Shown piece after piece: positions 1 through 11,691 of a stretch of 64,000 nt of DNA. The notes beneath the pieces were generated by a model. It had not been told where the DNA came from. It saw only the letters and a program-made list of their open reading frames with translations, and did not search any database. The position numbers and the translations under genes are program-made. The stretch comes from Neofusicoccum parvum (taxonomy: Eukaryota > Ascomycota > Dothideomycetes > Botryosphaeriales > Botryosphaeriaceae): the NCBI GenBank assembly GCA_020912385.1, contig CP087222.1, positions 248,001 through 312,000 of the forward strand, in the 5' to 3' direction. The first letter of the stretch is position 1; each line of letters opens with the position of its first letter.

Positions 1-141
1 CTCGGCCCCAAAAACTCTATTGCGTGTAAGGATAACTCAGCAATTGATATACTGACGCGGGTATAAATAAACTATTCCACAAGATCAATGATACTACCAT
101 ATTCTTCCGCCTTGCAGACAAAAAATTGAAATTATTCCAGC

Positions 142-1961
142 ATGATTGACGCAGTTAGTCAGCTAGGTGACGCACAATTTGATGCCCTCCTGAAGGTCTG
201 CTTCGCTGTAGCATTTGTCACTCTCCCATTTGTTGTAATTCGGCTTTTCAACTGGGCCATCTTCACCGCAACTCTTTCGAGATATCCGTTGGTCAATCCA
301 ACATGGGATGAACCTACGAAAAACAAGTTCACGTATAGGATCCGTGATCTCCTCGTGGAAGGACAGGCCATGGTCAGTACCTGAATGGAAAAGTACCCAG
401 CCCCCAAACTATGGACTGCAAAGACTGATCGGCATGAATTTACTAGTCAAATGGCGGCCCATACCGATTGAACGACAAGTCTACTCAGAGGATAATGCTC
501 CCAGCGAAGTATATCGATGAGATCAAGAACAACGAGGACCTTTGCTTCCACTCATACATTGCTAAGGTTGAGCGCCTCATGCGATATGCAGTCGCGATGC
601 CAGTGTATTGACATGCATCAGGAATTCTTTGCCAATTACCCTGGGTTCGAAGGTTTCGGCACGTCAGTCGACCAGACCATATTTCAGGATGCGCTTAGGA
701 TTCAGCTTTCCCGGGTGATTGCTCTCACCATCGAACCTATGGCCAAGGAGGCGCCCAGAACCCTGAAGATGACTTTCGGTGATTCTCCAGACTGGAAGGA
801 GGTTGTTTTTGTCCCGACGATCTTGATGGTTGTCTCCCGCCTGATTTCACTCGTCTTCCTTGGCGAACAGTTCATGGAAAACAAGGAGTGGCAACGGATT
901 TCGATGATGTACGTTACAGTGTTCTTATCACAAGGAATGTCTCGCTGATGGGAAGAAATACTCAGGTACACTGTCGACTCCTTTGTTGCCGCCATGAAGC
1001 TCAACTCATTTCCCACCCTACTCCGTCCAATAGTTCACTGGTTCCTGCCAGAGTGCCGCAAGATCCGTGAGGAGATTAAGCTGTGCCGCAGTCTTATCAC
1101 TCCTGAGGTGGAACGTCGTCTCGATGAAAGGAGAAACGCTAAGCAGGCTGAAACGATGGATGGTAAGCAGCGCACAAAGGTTTTGGATTCTCTTGATTGG
1201 TTTTTCGCTGCCGCAAAAGGCCAACCGTTCGACTACCCTCTCGCCGAGCTCTCAATGGCCATCGCTGCTACCCATACGACCGACTCGGCTTTCGGTTTCG
1301 CTTTCTTTGATCTGGTTGAAAACCCTCAATACATCCAGCCCCTGCGAGATGAGGTCATCGAAGTTTTTAAGGAAGAGGTGAAGTGGAGCAAGTCAACCAT
1401 CGCCAAGCTTAGGTTCATGGATAGCTTCATCAAGGAGAGCATGCGGTACCACCCTCATTCTGCTTGTAGGTTACTCTATTCCGCTTACTTTACCATGTCA
1501 ACCTGATAATAGTCTTAGTCCACTTTCCCCGTATGGCCAAAAAGACGATTACGCTATCGGACGGCACAGTCATCCCAAAGAATGCCTACATGTCCGTCGG
1601 CCCTACTCCTATGGGGGACCCATCTGTGTGGCCAAATCCGGACACATTCGACCCTTACCGGTTCCTGAAGCTGCGCAACCTGCCCGGCAACGAGAATAGA
1701 TATCAAGCGGTCACTACGTCCTGTGACATTACCGTCTTTGGCCACGGTGCACACAGCTGCCCCGGTCGCTTCTTTGCGATGAATGAGATGAAGCTGTTGC
1801 TAGCGCATTTGATCATCGAATATGATTGGAAGCTGCCTGAGGGTCAAACCAGGGTGCAGCATGAGGTCAATGGCTCTTTCAATTCGCCAAACTCGAAACA
1901 ACCAGTTCTGTTCAGGAAAAGGACGCCGGAAATTGACTTTATGGCGCTGTACGAAGAGTGA
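142..1961 (+). CDS. Cytochrome P450 monooxygenase (five-exon model; possibly damaged)
   Basis: Haem-thiolate monooxygenase with an N-terminal membrane anchor, so expected at the ER. Proposed exons are 142-372, 489-566, 622-908, 966-1465 and 1519-1961, giving about 512 residues, a normal P450 length. Visible motifs are an I-helix with HTT (AATHTTDSAF), the ExxR helix (KESMRYHP), a PERF-like DPYRF, and the haem loop FGHGAHSCPGRFFA. These resemble the ent-kaurene-oxidase-like fungal P450s. Three introns (567-621, 909-965, 1466-1518) join cleanly in frame. The first, 373-488, also keeps frame (GTCAGT...CTCAG), but it contains P450-like coding text (KYPAPKLWTAKTDRH) interrupted by TGA at 382 and at 469. 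Either this is a real intron and a short conserved strand is absent, or the gene carries nonsense mutations. The substrate cannot be told from sequence. Confidence 0.8.
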
Positions 1962-2376
1962 ACATCGTGTGATAAGGGATTGCAGGTAGCAGATCTGAAA
2001 ATGGAACTGTTTGAAAATACATGTTCGGATTCTCCACGAGCGGCGCTGACAACATACTGCACATCGAGATTCTTAATAACAGACAATGGTGTGCAATCAT
2101 TCAAATCTGAGTTACCGAGCTGCTAAAACTACCTTGATAATTATATGACACTCTAGAAATCATGTAAGCAAGCCGTGAAGTGAAAAACAACATCTGTAAA
2201 CACAGCGCCATGCATCTGAAAAGAAAATCAAGAAAACAACCAATTGAACAACAATTCGAGGCAGGATCAAACGATGGTACAATTAAGGGAGAATAAGATA
2301 TTGGGGCTATTAGGCATCAGCTGCAAGGGGAGTACAAGGAGATGAGTTGCGGTTCTATCTCTGGCCGAGGAAGGAA
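1962..2376. other. Convergent intergenic gap
   Basis: The two flanking genes converge here, so this stretch should hold both 3' ends. It is AT-rich with no credible reading frame. No distinctive signal was seen. Confidence 0.5.
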
Positions 2377-3546
2377 TCAGGCTCTCGTGACTGTGAGAAC
2401 CGGTACGGTCAGAGTAGAAACTTCAGACCTCAATAGGCCCACGGTAGGAGAGGCAGAAGGGAAGTGATGATAAACTGAAGAAGAGAATAGCAGAGGAACA
2501 TAAGTGGTATCCGGGGCTATAGAGGCATTGCTCTGATGTTGAGGGTATGAACTTGAGGTCATCAGAGGACCTGCCTGCGTCCATTGGATGGCTAACTTTG
2601 TTCTCGACACTGTTGGTGGTGAATTATTGAGGCCGCTTCTCATTGTATACTGGCTGGAGGACAATGATAGATCTGGAGGCGCAGTCTCGCTTAGAATGGT
2701 CGAGACTTCTGTGGGTATTTCGGTCTTTGTGAAGGTCTCGATGGTCTCCAGGCTACTATCCAAAGGAGATTCGGTTGGCTTTGATATGAACGAGACGGAT
2801 GTCTGCTCAGGAATTATGTTTGTGGTGAAGGTAATTGTAGTATAGTACGTCAAGTGTGTATCCGTGGAATTGATGCTGTGGGCTTGCGTTGTCGGGTCGA
2901 TGCCTAGTGACTCAGAGGAAAAAACCGTTGTTGTTTTTGACCATGGCGGTTCTTCTCCGTCACTTTCTGGAGTGGAGTAAATGGTTGTAGGCAACGTCAA
3001 AGCATTGCTAGTACTCGAATAGGTACGCGTAGCTGTAACGGTTCGCGTCGTGACTTTTGAGCCCACCGTCGTGATAATGTTCACAATAGTTTCCGTGAGA
3101 ACCGGAAAGGACTGCGGGTTTAAAGAAGACGTGGAAGCTGTTAGTACCGAAGGCTCTGAAGGGGCTGAGGACGTCCGTGGTAAGGTTGACGTTGTACCAA
3201 AAAGCCCGGAGGCAGTAGTGAGCGGATCATTTCGTTGTCCTGCAGGTTCAGGTAGAGGACTTTTTACCATCAAATGAAGTGATCTTCTATGGTGGAAATG
3301 TTCCCTATCCCTCTTCAGCATCGGTTGCTTGAAATGGTCGATTCTGCGATTGGCGACATGATTACGAGATGGACCCAAAATCTTTGAAGTTGGAGACAGG
3401 TATGATAAAGTAGGCAAACATGCCATTGGAGGCGCTGGCGAACCTATTGTCATCAGACCAAACTGAATGTTTGAGGGCCTTTGAGAGATTGGACCAGAAG
3501 AAGAATCAAGTATGAAGATAGGGAGAATAAAGAAAACAAGCAACAT
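2377..3546 (-). CDS. Ser/Thr-rich putative secreted protein
   Basis: A 389-residue single-exon ORF. The first 14 residues (MLLVFFILPIFILD) form a hydrophobic signal-peptide-like segment. A dibasic KR at about residue 78 could be a Kex2 processing site. The remainder is strongly enriched in Ser and Thr with TTT/TVTxT patches, which is typical of O-mannosylated fungal cell-wall or surface proteins. No enzymatic domain and no C-terminal hydrophobic GPI tail are visible, so a soluble secreted or wall-associated product is more likely than a GPI protein unless a 3' exon was missed. No family is recognised. The biased composition makes the long ORF unlikely to be accidental. Confidence 0.6.
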   Translation of the reverse strand: MLLVFFILPIFILDSSSGPISQRPSNIQFGLMTIGSPAPPMACLPTLSYLSPTSKILGPSRNHVANRRIDHFKQPMLKRDREHFHHRRSLHLMVKSPLPEPAGQRNDPLTTASGLFGTTSTLPRTSSAPSEPSVLTASTSSLNPQSFPVLTETIVNIITTVGSKVTTRTVTATRTYSSTSNALTLPTTIYSTPESDGEEPPWSKTTTVFSSESLGIDPTTQAHSINSTDTHLTYYTTITFTTNIIPEQTSVSFISKPTESPLDSSLETIETFTKTEIPTEVSTILSETAPPDLSLSSSQYTMRSGLNNSPPTVSRTKLAIQWTQAGPLMTSSSYPQHQSNASIAPDTTYVPLLFSSSVYHHFPSASPTVGLLRSEVSTLTVPVLTVTRA

Positions 3547-6099
3547 GGTTGTAGTAAATTCGAGCGAAATGAATGAAGAAAGAAAAAGAAAATGAAGAGC
3601 AAACTCACGGAATCCGGAGATAATCCCAGAAGATTTTAAGAAATTGAAAAAACCGAGATGTTTGAGAGAATGGTTGAATGCTCTTAAAGTCCGCCCGAAG
3701 AAACTTTATACTTTTTGTTGTTTTAATTACCTGGACCGCAGATTGCAAAATTGCAGGATTTCTCACTAGGAGGCTGAGCCAGTTTGAGGCTCGGCTTACG
3801 CTTGCATGTGGACACTTCTGTCAAGATAAAAGTAGACGGTGAGCTGAATGGCTGCCTAGTTTATGTAACACCTAGATCGACGTTGGAAAACAGGATGTGC
3901 ACGATCTACGTGAAATATCAGAACTCTGTTAAGCACCACACAACTTTGCAAGATATCGAAACCATGGATTGCTGCGAAATTCTTGCACTGAGGAAAAACA
4001 CGCGTCTTCTAACTTTATTGAGCATCCCATGAAAGACCAAAGGTTGGATTTTGAAGCGGTTTTTGCGGACCGAATCGGTCAGTATTAGGGCTGTCGAGGC
4101 AATTGTGGAACACCTCAAGTTTATTTTTGGACGTATCGATTACACGAACACCAAAAGCTCGTTTGTGCCGGGTGAGAACCACAGTCTAAGTCGATTCTGG
4201 GATGAAGCGCAGGTCTTCCAAATTTAGCCATGCTACAAAGATCATTCAAGGCCGCAAGCGGCTGGCGGGCCAGCTTTAAATGTTCCTCCGCGCTGATGGC
4301 ATCCGGCCACACTACCTGAGAATAAAGCTGGGTATCGTCTGCCTAGTTGATGCCAGTTTCAAGAACTAGCGCATTCTTGAAAATGGGTTATCTGAAAGAT
4401 TTTCTCACGGCGCACAAGAATTGGACATGCTAGTAAAGTAAAAGAGCTTCTCGGGCCGCAGGAACATGCAGATATTCTTACTCATATTGTGCAGAAGACC
4501 GGCGAATATTTTATGGTAGACCATGGATTTAAGGTTTTCGAGGGAGATGGGACCTCATGGTTGTTCCCTCGGATTCGTCTATGATGTTCTTTAGCCCAAA
4601 TCTGGTAATTTCAAGTCATAAAATATACCGGAAAGGCTTGCGACCCCTTCCAAGTCCATGATGGGCGGAGATTGATGTTTGGTATTGGACTTTCTAAGTG
4701 TTGCGATTTCAGTGTTACGTGGCCGTGCGCTACAATTTGTTGCTTGCGACAGAAAGAATTGACGTCATTGTCATAAAGTGCTGCTGAGCTGGGGCATGGG
4801 TGCCTGTAGTAAGCAACGGAGGACTTGCCGAGCGCGGACCAGTTCGGCAAATGACCAACAGTTGTCACACCGAGCCACCTATCATGTTCCGGTTGTGTCG
4901 CACTTACCCTGGTCGGACTCCGCCGGGGTATTCAAAATCACAGCAAGTCATATGATAGTCAAAGGCGCCATCTTACACGCCATTCAGCTGCCGGCAAAGT
5001 ATCGCAAACGCTCCAGCGCGTGTTCCCTTGAATAGCCGATTTTGCCGATTTGCTGATGCTACCTGCACTTCTATCAGCCTCAAATGCAGGAACCCGCAGG
5101 AATATGGAGCGTTTCCACATCAGATGTCGCCATGGTATCTTTAAGTCTGCACTTCTAGTCACTATTACATCCCGGTCTCTCATATGCTGTGATGGCACAT
5201 CTAATTCTGCCGGTTCTGGAAGAGCAATATTCTGTTCACACCCTTAGAGAAACAGGCAAGAGGGCTGAAGATGCGCATGCTCCAAACGGCTGATGTATCT
5301 GACATACCCTGGGCCAGAGAAGGGTGGAAGTGGTGTGCCCTCGTTGTGATTGAGGAAACCTCCGAAAAGTAGACCGAATTTAGAAAATGAATGACGCAGA
5401 TTGTAGAATTTGGTTGTCGCCGTGACCATACCGGATGCTCACACAAGCTGAGGCTCTGGTAGATGGGGGGCCAGAATATCGGGTAGCCGCGGCTGCAGGA
5501 CTTTGTCACCGTGTGGAGCTGATCTTGGCGGCCGGGATGTATTCCTTTAGGCACACTCGTTCTGACCACCATCTCAATGATGGGAAAGCCGCAGGAAGTG
5601 AACTTGGATTGTTATAGTATCTGTCGATGTTCAGATTCGCAGATGCACTGCAAGCAGGTCTAAACACCTAGGATACTCAAGCTATTGCATGGCTTGGAAG
5701 AATCAATCAAAAGTAAAATAACCATAAAATTCCCCAAAATACGATGAGCTGTGAGTTCCTTTAGGCTTGCATTTCAGTGTAAAGTGCGGTATCTGTCTAA
5801 GCCTCCCAAGACTCCACACAATTCTGGATCTCTCAATATTGAGGCGTCACCCACCTTTAAGGCGCCCAGTGTAAATGCTCAGCCCTCTCATCAGCTCTGG
5901 GTTCTCAGTCAGCCACCAGTGCCGAAGACCCAGGTGATTAAGGTCTTCAGAAATGCCACGTGAATAGGCAGGAACCGGTATAAAGAGCAGACTGCCGACA
6001 TCTATTGTCTCGACAACACAACCATCCAAGCCTCCTTTAATCCTCACTTCTTCGCCTGAAACACTCACACTGCATCCAAAGGAGGACCAGTGTCTCACA
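3547..6099. other. Intergenic region, no supported gene
   Basis: About 2.5 kb. It holds the promoter of the Ser/Thr-rich gene on the left and of the alcohol dehydrogenase on the right, where a TATA-like stretch (TATAAAGAG) lies near 5980. Only short frames occur. One minus-strand frame at 5244-5429 looks weakly protein-like but has no recognisable family and is broken on both sides, so it may be a gene relic. Confidence 0.4.
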
Positions 6100-7362
6100 A
6101 TGGCTCTCAATGCAACAATGCGCGGTGTAGTCTGGGAAGGCAACCCTTTCTCGATGGTTGTCGCAGACCTTCCAGTTCCAACCCTGGAGGCTGGAACGGA
6201 TGCAGTCGTCCGGGTCAGCAGCTCGGCCATCTGCGGAACTGACCTTCACACCTACCGCGGCATCTTCGGAGGCTCCAACGTCCCCTACAGCATGGGGCAT
6301 GAGGCTGTCGGCTACATCTCTGAGATTGGAGATGCAGTATCACATCTGACTGTTGGGGATCACGTCATCATAGCAGATTTTCCTGACAGTGGACACCTCG
6401 AGATGGGCCCCGAGCCACTTGAAGGCTACGGGCTTGGCGATCTGTTCGGAGACCTGGGCGGTTGTCAGGGTAATTTCTCATTTGAACGCGTATCTCATAA
6501 ACGGAGAAGCTAATATCTATCGACACTTCTACAGCTGAATACGTCCGCGTACCCTTCGCGGATGACAGCCTGATCCCCATCCCCGAGGCCAGCAATACCA
6601 CCAACGCCCCCCATCCGAACGAAATTGACTACCTCTTCGTCTCAGACATCTTCGGAACCGGGTAAGGCGACCTGTGCACTTAGAAATGAGACCACTCGAC
6701 TTACTAAACGAAACCTCAGCTGGGGCGCCATCGACTTCTCCGGCTTCGAGCCGGGCGATAGCGTCGCCGTCTTCGGGGCCGGCCCGGTCGGTCTCCTCGC
6801 CGCCTACTCCGCCATAATCCGCGGCGCCTCGACCGTCTACGTCGTCGACCACGTCCAAGCGCGGCTCGACAAAGCCGCCTCCATCGGCGCCATCCCCATC
6901 AACTTCGTCGAGTCCGACCCGGTCGCGCAGATCCTGGCGCGCGAGCCCGACGGCGTGCAGCGCTCGGTCGACTGCGTGGGCTTCGAGGCGCTGAACGCCG
7001 ACCTCGAGATCCAGCAAAACATCATCGTCAACCAGATGGTCGCGGTGACGGCGTCCGGCGGCGGCATCGGGCAGGTCGGCGTGACGACGACGGTGCCCGA
7101 GAGCGCCGGCGCGCCGCTGGCGAACACCATGTCGCCGAACATCACGTTCCCGTCGTCGGACTTCTTTATCAAGGGGTTGGGCTTCAGGACGGGCGCCGTG
7201 GATGTGAAGAAGCTGGCGCCGCAGCTGGTCGAGCTGATTGCGAGCGGGAAGGCGAAACCGAGCTTCGTGGTGAGCAAAGAGATTGGGATTGAGGAGGCGC
7301 CCGAGTACTATGACCTCTTCGAGAAGAAGAAGGAGACGAAGGTTGTGATCCGTTTTCCATGA
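6100..7362 (+). CDS. Zinc-type alcohol dehydrogenase (MDR family)
   Basis: Medium-chain dehydrogenase/reductase, closest in style to glutathione-independent formaldehyde-dehydrogenase-like members; it should oxidise an alcohol or hydrated aldehyde with NAD(P). Exons are 6100-6469, 6535-6661 and 6720-7362, with two clean introns (GTAATT...ACAG and GTAAGG...TCAG), giving 379 residues. The GroES-like half carries the catalytic zinc ligands in SSAICGTDLHTYRG and the GHE motif (SMGHEAVGYI). The Rossmann half has VAVFGAGPVGLLAA and an acidic residue at the end of strand 2 (VYVVDH), which favours NAD. The four-cysteine structural-zinc lobe is absent: HVIIADFPDSGHLEMGP stands in its place. Neighbours on both sides are unrelated, so the pathway is unknown. 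Confidence 0.92.
6470..6534 (+). other. Spliceosomal intron 1 of the alcohol dehydrogenase gene
   Basis: GTAATT donor and CTACAG acceptor. It interrupts a codon after its first base and restores GGCQAEYVRV in frame. Confidence 0.85.
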
Positions 7363-7694
7363 ATGGCAAATGACATGACGATTGGACGACACCCTCTTCC
7401 GGGTGAGCTTTATACTTGGTAAATCGAGAATCATAGATGGAACACCAACGTCGGGTAAAGCCTGAAAGATATAAAGAGTTCCCGTACACATTAGTGTGGC
7501 TCCATAGTGTTTGAAATAAAAGTCCACTAAAATCTTCAAACATCTGAATAAGAAGCATGAGCAGTGGATGACGAACTCAGAACCGTCTCAAATCCAGCGT
7601 AGAAGAAATTTGGAGAAATACTTCAACGTGGATGATCTTAGTAAAGGAGTATTGCGTTATGCTGGTACTGTAATTGGCGTGACCGGTGATCACA

Positions 7695-8250
7695 TTACAC
7701 TTCTTCTCGCTTGTATCTCCGGCCATTATCCTCAATCTCGAACATCTCTATCGGAGGCCTTCCACAAACACGGTCGTCTTCCTCTGGACCAGGGCGGCCT
7801 AACTCGAATTCCACCTTCTCAGTTCCCAGAAGGTTGTGTCTTCTGCAAAATCTGTCGCCGAAGAGAAACCGCCGTATAAAATAGCCAATTTCCTCAAATC
7901 TGTGAGAAGCATACGCAGCAGTGCTCTTGTGGAAAATCTTGTTCAGCTGCTCGAGGTGAAGTTCTTTTGTTTCAAGATTTCTTATCCGAGGAGAACGTGA
8001 GAAAATGCTCGTGAGAGAAAATTACGTAAAACAGACAATAAGATGGCCTACCAGCTAATGGCACACCGTGAACCATACTAGAGTTATGTTCCTCTGGAGA
8101 AGTAGAGCATTTCGGGTTGAGAGAACCGAGAGCGATGGCTATGAATTCTTGGAAAACTTTTGTGAATGGAAATGTGAGAAACGGAAGGCTTCTTCTCTCA
8201 AACTTATCAATTGTCCACACAGCAGAGATGGAATACTGGAAATAACAACG
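7695..8250 (-). pseudogene. Relic of a second MFS sugar transporter
   Basis: Two disjoint pieces of one transporter lie here in different frames. Reading down the minus strand, about 8250-7972 encodes a segment matching the loop and TM9-10 area of the intact gene next door (relic SAVWTIDKFERR against [12 protein letters not shown]; then FQEFIAIAL against FQAFIAIAL). About 7977-7695 encodes the C-terminal tail: ETKELHLEQLNKIF, then YFIRRFLFGDRF, running to a stop. The last helices between them are missing and the whole N-terminal half is absent. The tail differs clearly from that of the intact neighbour, so this was a diverged paralogue rather than a fresh copy. The relic has the same orientation, directly downstream of the intact gene. 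Confidence 0.75.
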
Positions 8251-8277
8251 GCTCGATTCCGAAACAATTTTTTCTCC

Positions 8278-11197
8278 TCAAATTCTGTGTAGCTCCATTA
8301 CTTCAGGGCCCACCTCAGAGCCTCCAATGCTTGACCTGTCCAAATTAGATCCAACCTCGAAAATGTCGGCTTCCTCTGAGTGCTCGCCCGGATGGACCAG
8401 AATTGGCTTTTCGGCAAATCTTTGCCAAAGCAAATACCTCTTGACACACCAATTGAACTGACGAAATCCATGAGCCATGTGCTTGGATGTTTTGAGACTG
8501 AATACTTTGTCGAGTTCCTCAAGGGTGAGGTCCTTCGTCTCTGGAACGAACCTTGGCCATATGAGTTCAACCAAATCATAGAATGGATGCGTTAAGAGTC
8601 TTACAGTAATATCATAAACCAGCCCAAACCACACCAAGCGGCGTACCATCCAAAAGTCCCTGCAGGCGTAAAGCTCTTCAGAAATTGTGGATATGTGATG
8701 GCTTTTCCCTCTTGATTAGTATGTGCTTGGGCATGAAATGTATACTGGTACTTACCGAGGACGCCATTGAATAGCCAAAGCACAGCGGTGGCGATACCCA
8801 TTCCTTTTCCAACATTAGCGAAGAGAGTTTTCATGCACGTCTCCGACTTACCCAAGTCTCGATTGTAAAGTGGCATGCTCTCCGCGGAATAAACCTTGAA
8901 AATTTGTTAGAGCTTTCCTTGGAAGATTTCACACAGAAAAGTGAAATGATAGTAGGAGAATAAAAATGGAAAGCAGAGAGACTCACAAATGGTACCGGAC
9001 CTTCTCCTGGGCTATATGCAACTGCAAAAAGATACATTCCCACCAGCAGTAAGGGCCTATTTGAAGAATCTGCGGCCAAGGCTATGGCGATGAATGCCTG
9101 AAATATAGCCATGAACGGAAAGGTGCTGAGGAGAAGGTTGCGACGCCCAAATGTGTCTATCGTGAAGACAGCGGGAAGGGCAAACACGAAATTTATGATA
9201 CCGAATCCCATTCCGAGCTAGATAGCATCAGCGGGTGAAATACAGAGATTTCAGATCTACTTACGAGAAGAGCTTGAGTGGCGCTGTACTTTGCTTGCTC
9301 GTAAAAAACGGAAACTGAATAGTATACGTGCACTGGTAGTGTACATGTCAGAGATTGCGAAATGCGCATGACGCGGGTAAGACTTACCATTGACACCGCA
9401 GAACTAAGTTAGTTGCAAGATAAGTATGGTTTAATCGGACGTTGAGGATTTATAGAAACTTACCTGTTGAAGGAACATAACAATGACACTAGCGAGTAGC
9501 GCCCTTCTACTTCTTGGCTGCGTAAAGAGCTGCTTGAGTCCGTTCTGTTTTCCGAATATTTCCCGTTCGTTTTTCAGAAGATGATGAATTAGGAATAAGT
9601 CTCGAGCTGCCTGCAATCTGGTATGTCTGAGCCGACATAGTGAAGCCCACGCTTTCTGTCGGTACTTTAATTTCTTGTTGGGGTTATCGGTATCGTGAGC
9701 CTTTTGCAAGAGCCAACGAGGACTCTCGGGGACGGTATAGATATAGGCCATCACAACTAGTGGCAATATCATCTTATAGAGCATTAGTATTTAACCACGC
9801 CCATGGCTGCATGGTCTAACTTACCGGCGCAGCGAGCATCATGCGCCAGTTCAAGCTCTGTACCTCAGAATTCAGCCACAGTGTAGGGCAACTGACAAGC
9901 GCTGTGCACTTATGAAACAGAAGCACTTACGCAATTCGTGCCAAGTAGGTCCTCGGTATTTGTAACATTTTTCACATGAATGTTGGTCGGATTGATGGCA
10001 GTTGGTCGTGGCGGGAGAACGCCCGATTGAGTAGTCGAGTTAACGCTGCCGTTGTAATTGTACGAATAATATCCTAAGGCATGACATTTGTCATCCGAGC
10101 CATCCGAGATTGCGTGAAGAGCTACGCCGGCGACGTAGCCGAACATTATTCCTGTCCGTGTCAGCAAATGGATTGAATTGCATGCAGTAATGCTTCGCAC
10201 CTGCTGCGGTCCACATTTGCCACATCATGACAAGGGCACCTCTGATATTCGCCGGTGCGCATTCTGCTGCAAAGACAGGGATAGTGGCACTATAATATGG
10301 TCAAAAGAACTTCAAGGAAAGCTATTTTGTCAAGTAATGTACCTTTTTGGTCCAATGCCGAAGCCGAGGAGTAGTCGAGCTACGAATAGTTGTTGCCACG
10401 TCTGTACGAATCCTTGACCAAGGCAGGTAATAAAAGACACGAAGCAAGCGATGAAAATGGTTCCTGAATAGTGTAGTCCGTATCAGTGTTTACCGAATAC
10501 GAGAAACGCGACGGACCGTACCTCGACGTCCGAAGAGCTTGTTGAGTGGATGGTTGAGCCTGTAGCATGACAGCATTGTTAGTATGAGCAGGCGCTTTCA
10601 ATCACTGCGGCGCTCACCAACACGTGATAGCACAACATAGATATGGCGCTGCATTCACCAGTCCAAGGGTAGTTCCTTGAATATCGAGGGCATACTGAAA
10701 GTATATTTGGGCTACATCAATCGTAAAATTAGCGCGTGCAACTAAACACTCCTTCGGCAAACATACGCACCTGAGCTGACAGCGGATTCATCCCAGCCTT
10801 GTACTGCAGCCCCAATAGAGCATACAAAAACGAGTGAATACAAAGTCCAAGTTTGCTTGAACTTGTCTCTTCCTGTGCCCTCGGCTTCTGACCGAAGATA
10901 TTCTTCCTCGTTGTCGCGGTACTCAAGGGCATCTTGAGGACGTTTGAACGCGTTTTCATCCTGTGCCAGCTTTGCTCCACGACGGATAGATTCCTCATCA
11001 TATTGTAACCCAGCCTCGCGGATAAACTCACTGATCTTGTGATTCATCGTCTCAGTATTCCAACGCGCGAAGGGGGCCACAATGAGCCGCATCTCCTCAT
11101 CAGTGGGGTTTCGTCTGGGCGAATCATTGTTGTTCATGGTGAGATACTGAAGTGCCTCCTCAACCAAAGGTAACGGTACCGGTGAGGCTGTGGACAT
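8278..11197 (-). CDS. MFS sugar/polyol transporter (many introns)
   Basis: A 12-helix sugar-porter-family proton symporter or facilitator of the plasma membrane. The first exon is 10771-11197 (MSTASPV...), with about 140 residues of N-terminal cytosolic region and TM1 reaching [11 protein letters not shown]. Later exons give PESPRWLLQ at the end of TM6, a TIDTFGRR loop motif, SPGEGPVPF, and the family C-terminal signature [18 protein letters not shown]. At least eight short introns split the gene; the joins at 10771 and in the next exon ([11 protein letters not shown]) were checked in frame. A long, Asn-rich extracellular loop (about 60 residues around [13 protein letters not shown]) is unusual and may be N-glycosylated. 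Overall it resembles inositol/polyol-type fungal transporters; the substrate is not determinable. A decayed paralogue lies immediately downstream. Confidence 0.88.
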
Positions 11198-11691
11198 GTG
11201 CCAGTATATATGTCAGTCACTTCATGGGCTACCGGTGAATGAGTTACCGACAGCGACAAGGCTGATTTGTCTGGACACGGATGCTCTAGGCAGCACTTTA
11301 CGATGTGATACATAAATAGGCAATTATGCTTGCAGTGTGTGACAAGCCAATCAAACGGCGCAGGCAAGCAACTCTGATTGGTTGGGAGTGGCCAGCCGTG
11401 GCGTGCAAATGTTACACAGCTGGTCCAGCCTCTCGTTGCCTACGCGGAAGGAATGGGGGGCCCTGAAATCCAAATTAAGGTCACGAGAACCAGAACGCCT
11501 CAAGGATACCATTGCGCAAGCTGACGCGTTGAGACCGGTTGTGGCGCTACCTGTCCGCCGTGTCAAAAGCCTTGCATTCCCCGTGGGGCTCCCACGCTCC
11601 CACCCCACCTTTCTGCCTAGTGTCGTGTCCAACCTGCGCGTCCTTCGTCTTCCGAAAAGGCCTTATTCGATGATGAGCCACCCCTCTAGTC
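11198..11691. other. Divergent promoter region
   Basis: It separates the minus-strand transporter from the plus-strand kinase and should hold both promoters. No credible ORF or distinctive repeat is visible. Confidence 0.5.

Noticed and set aside
5244..5429. 61-codon minus-strand frame as a gene
   Set aside because: Protein-like in places but no recognisable family and no flanking coding exons; mentioned only as a possible relic.
6529..7539. 336-codon minus-strand frame
   Set aside because: Antisense to the alcohol dehydrogenase exons, Arg/Asp-rich shadow.
7568..7879. 103-codon plus-strand frame
   Set aside because: It is antisense to the transporter relic, which explains the sequence better.
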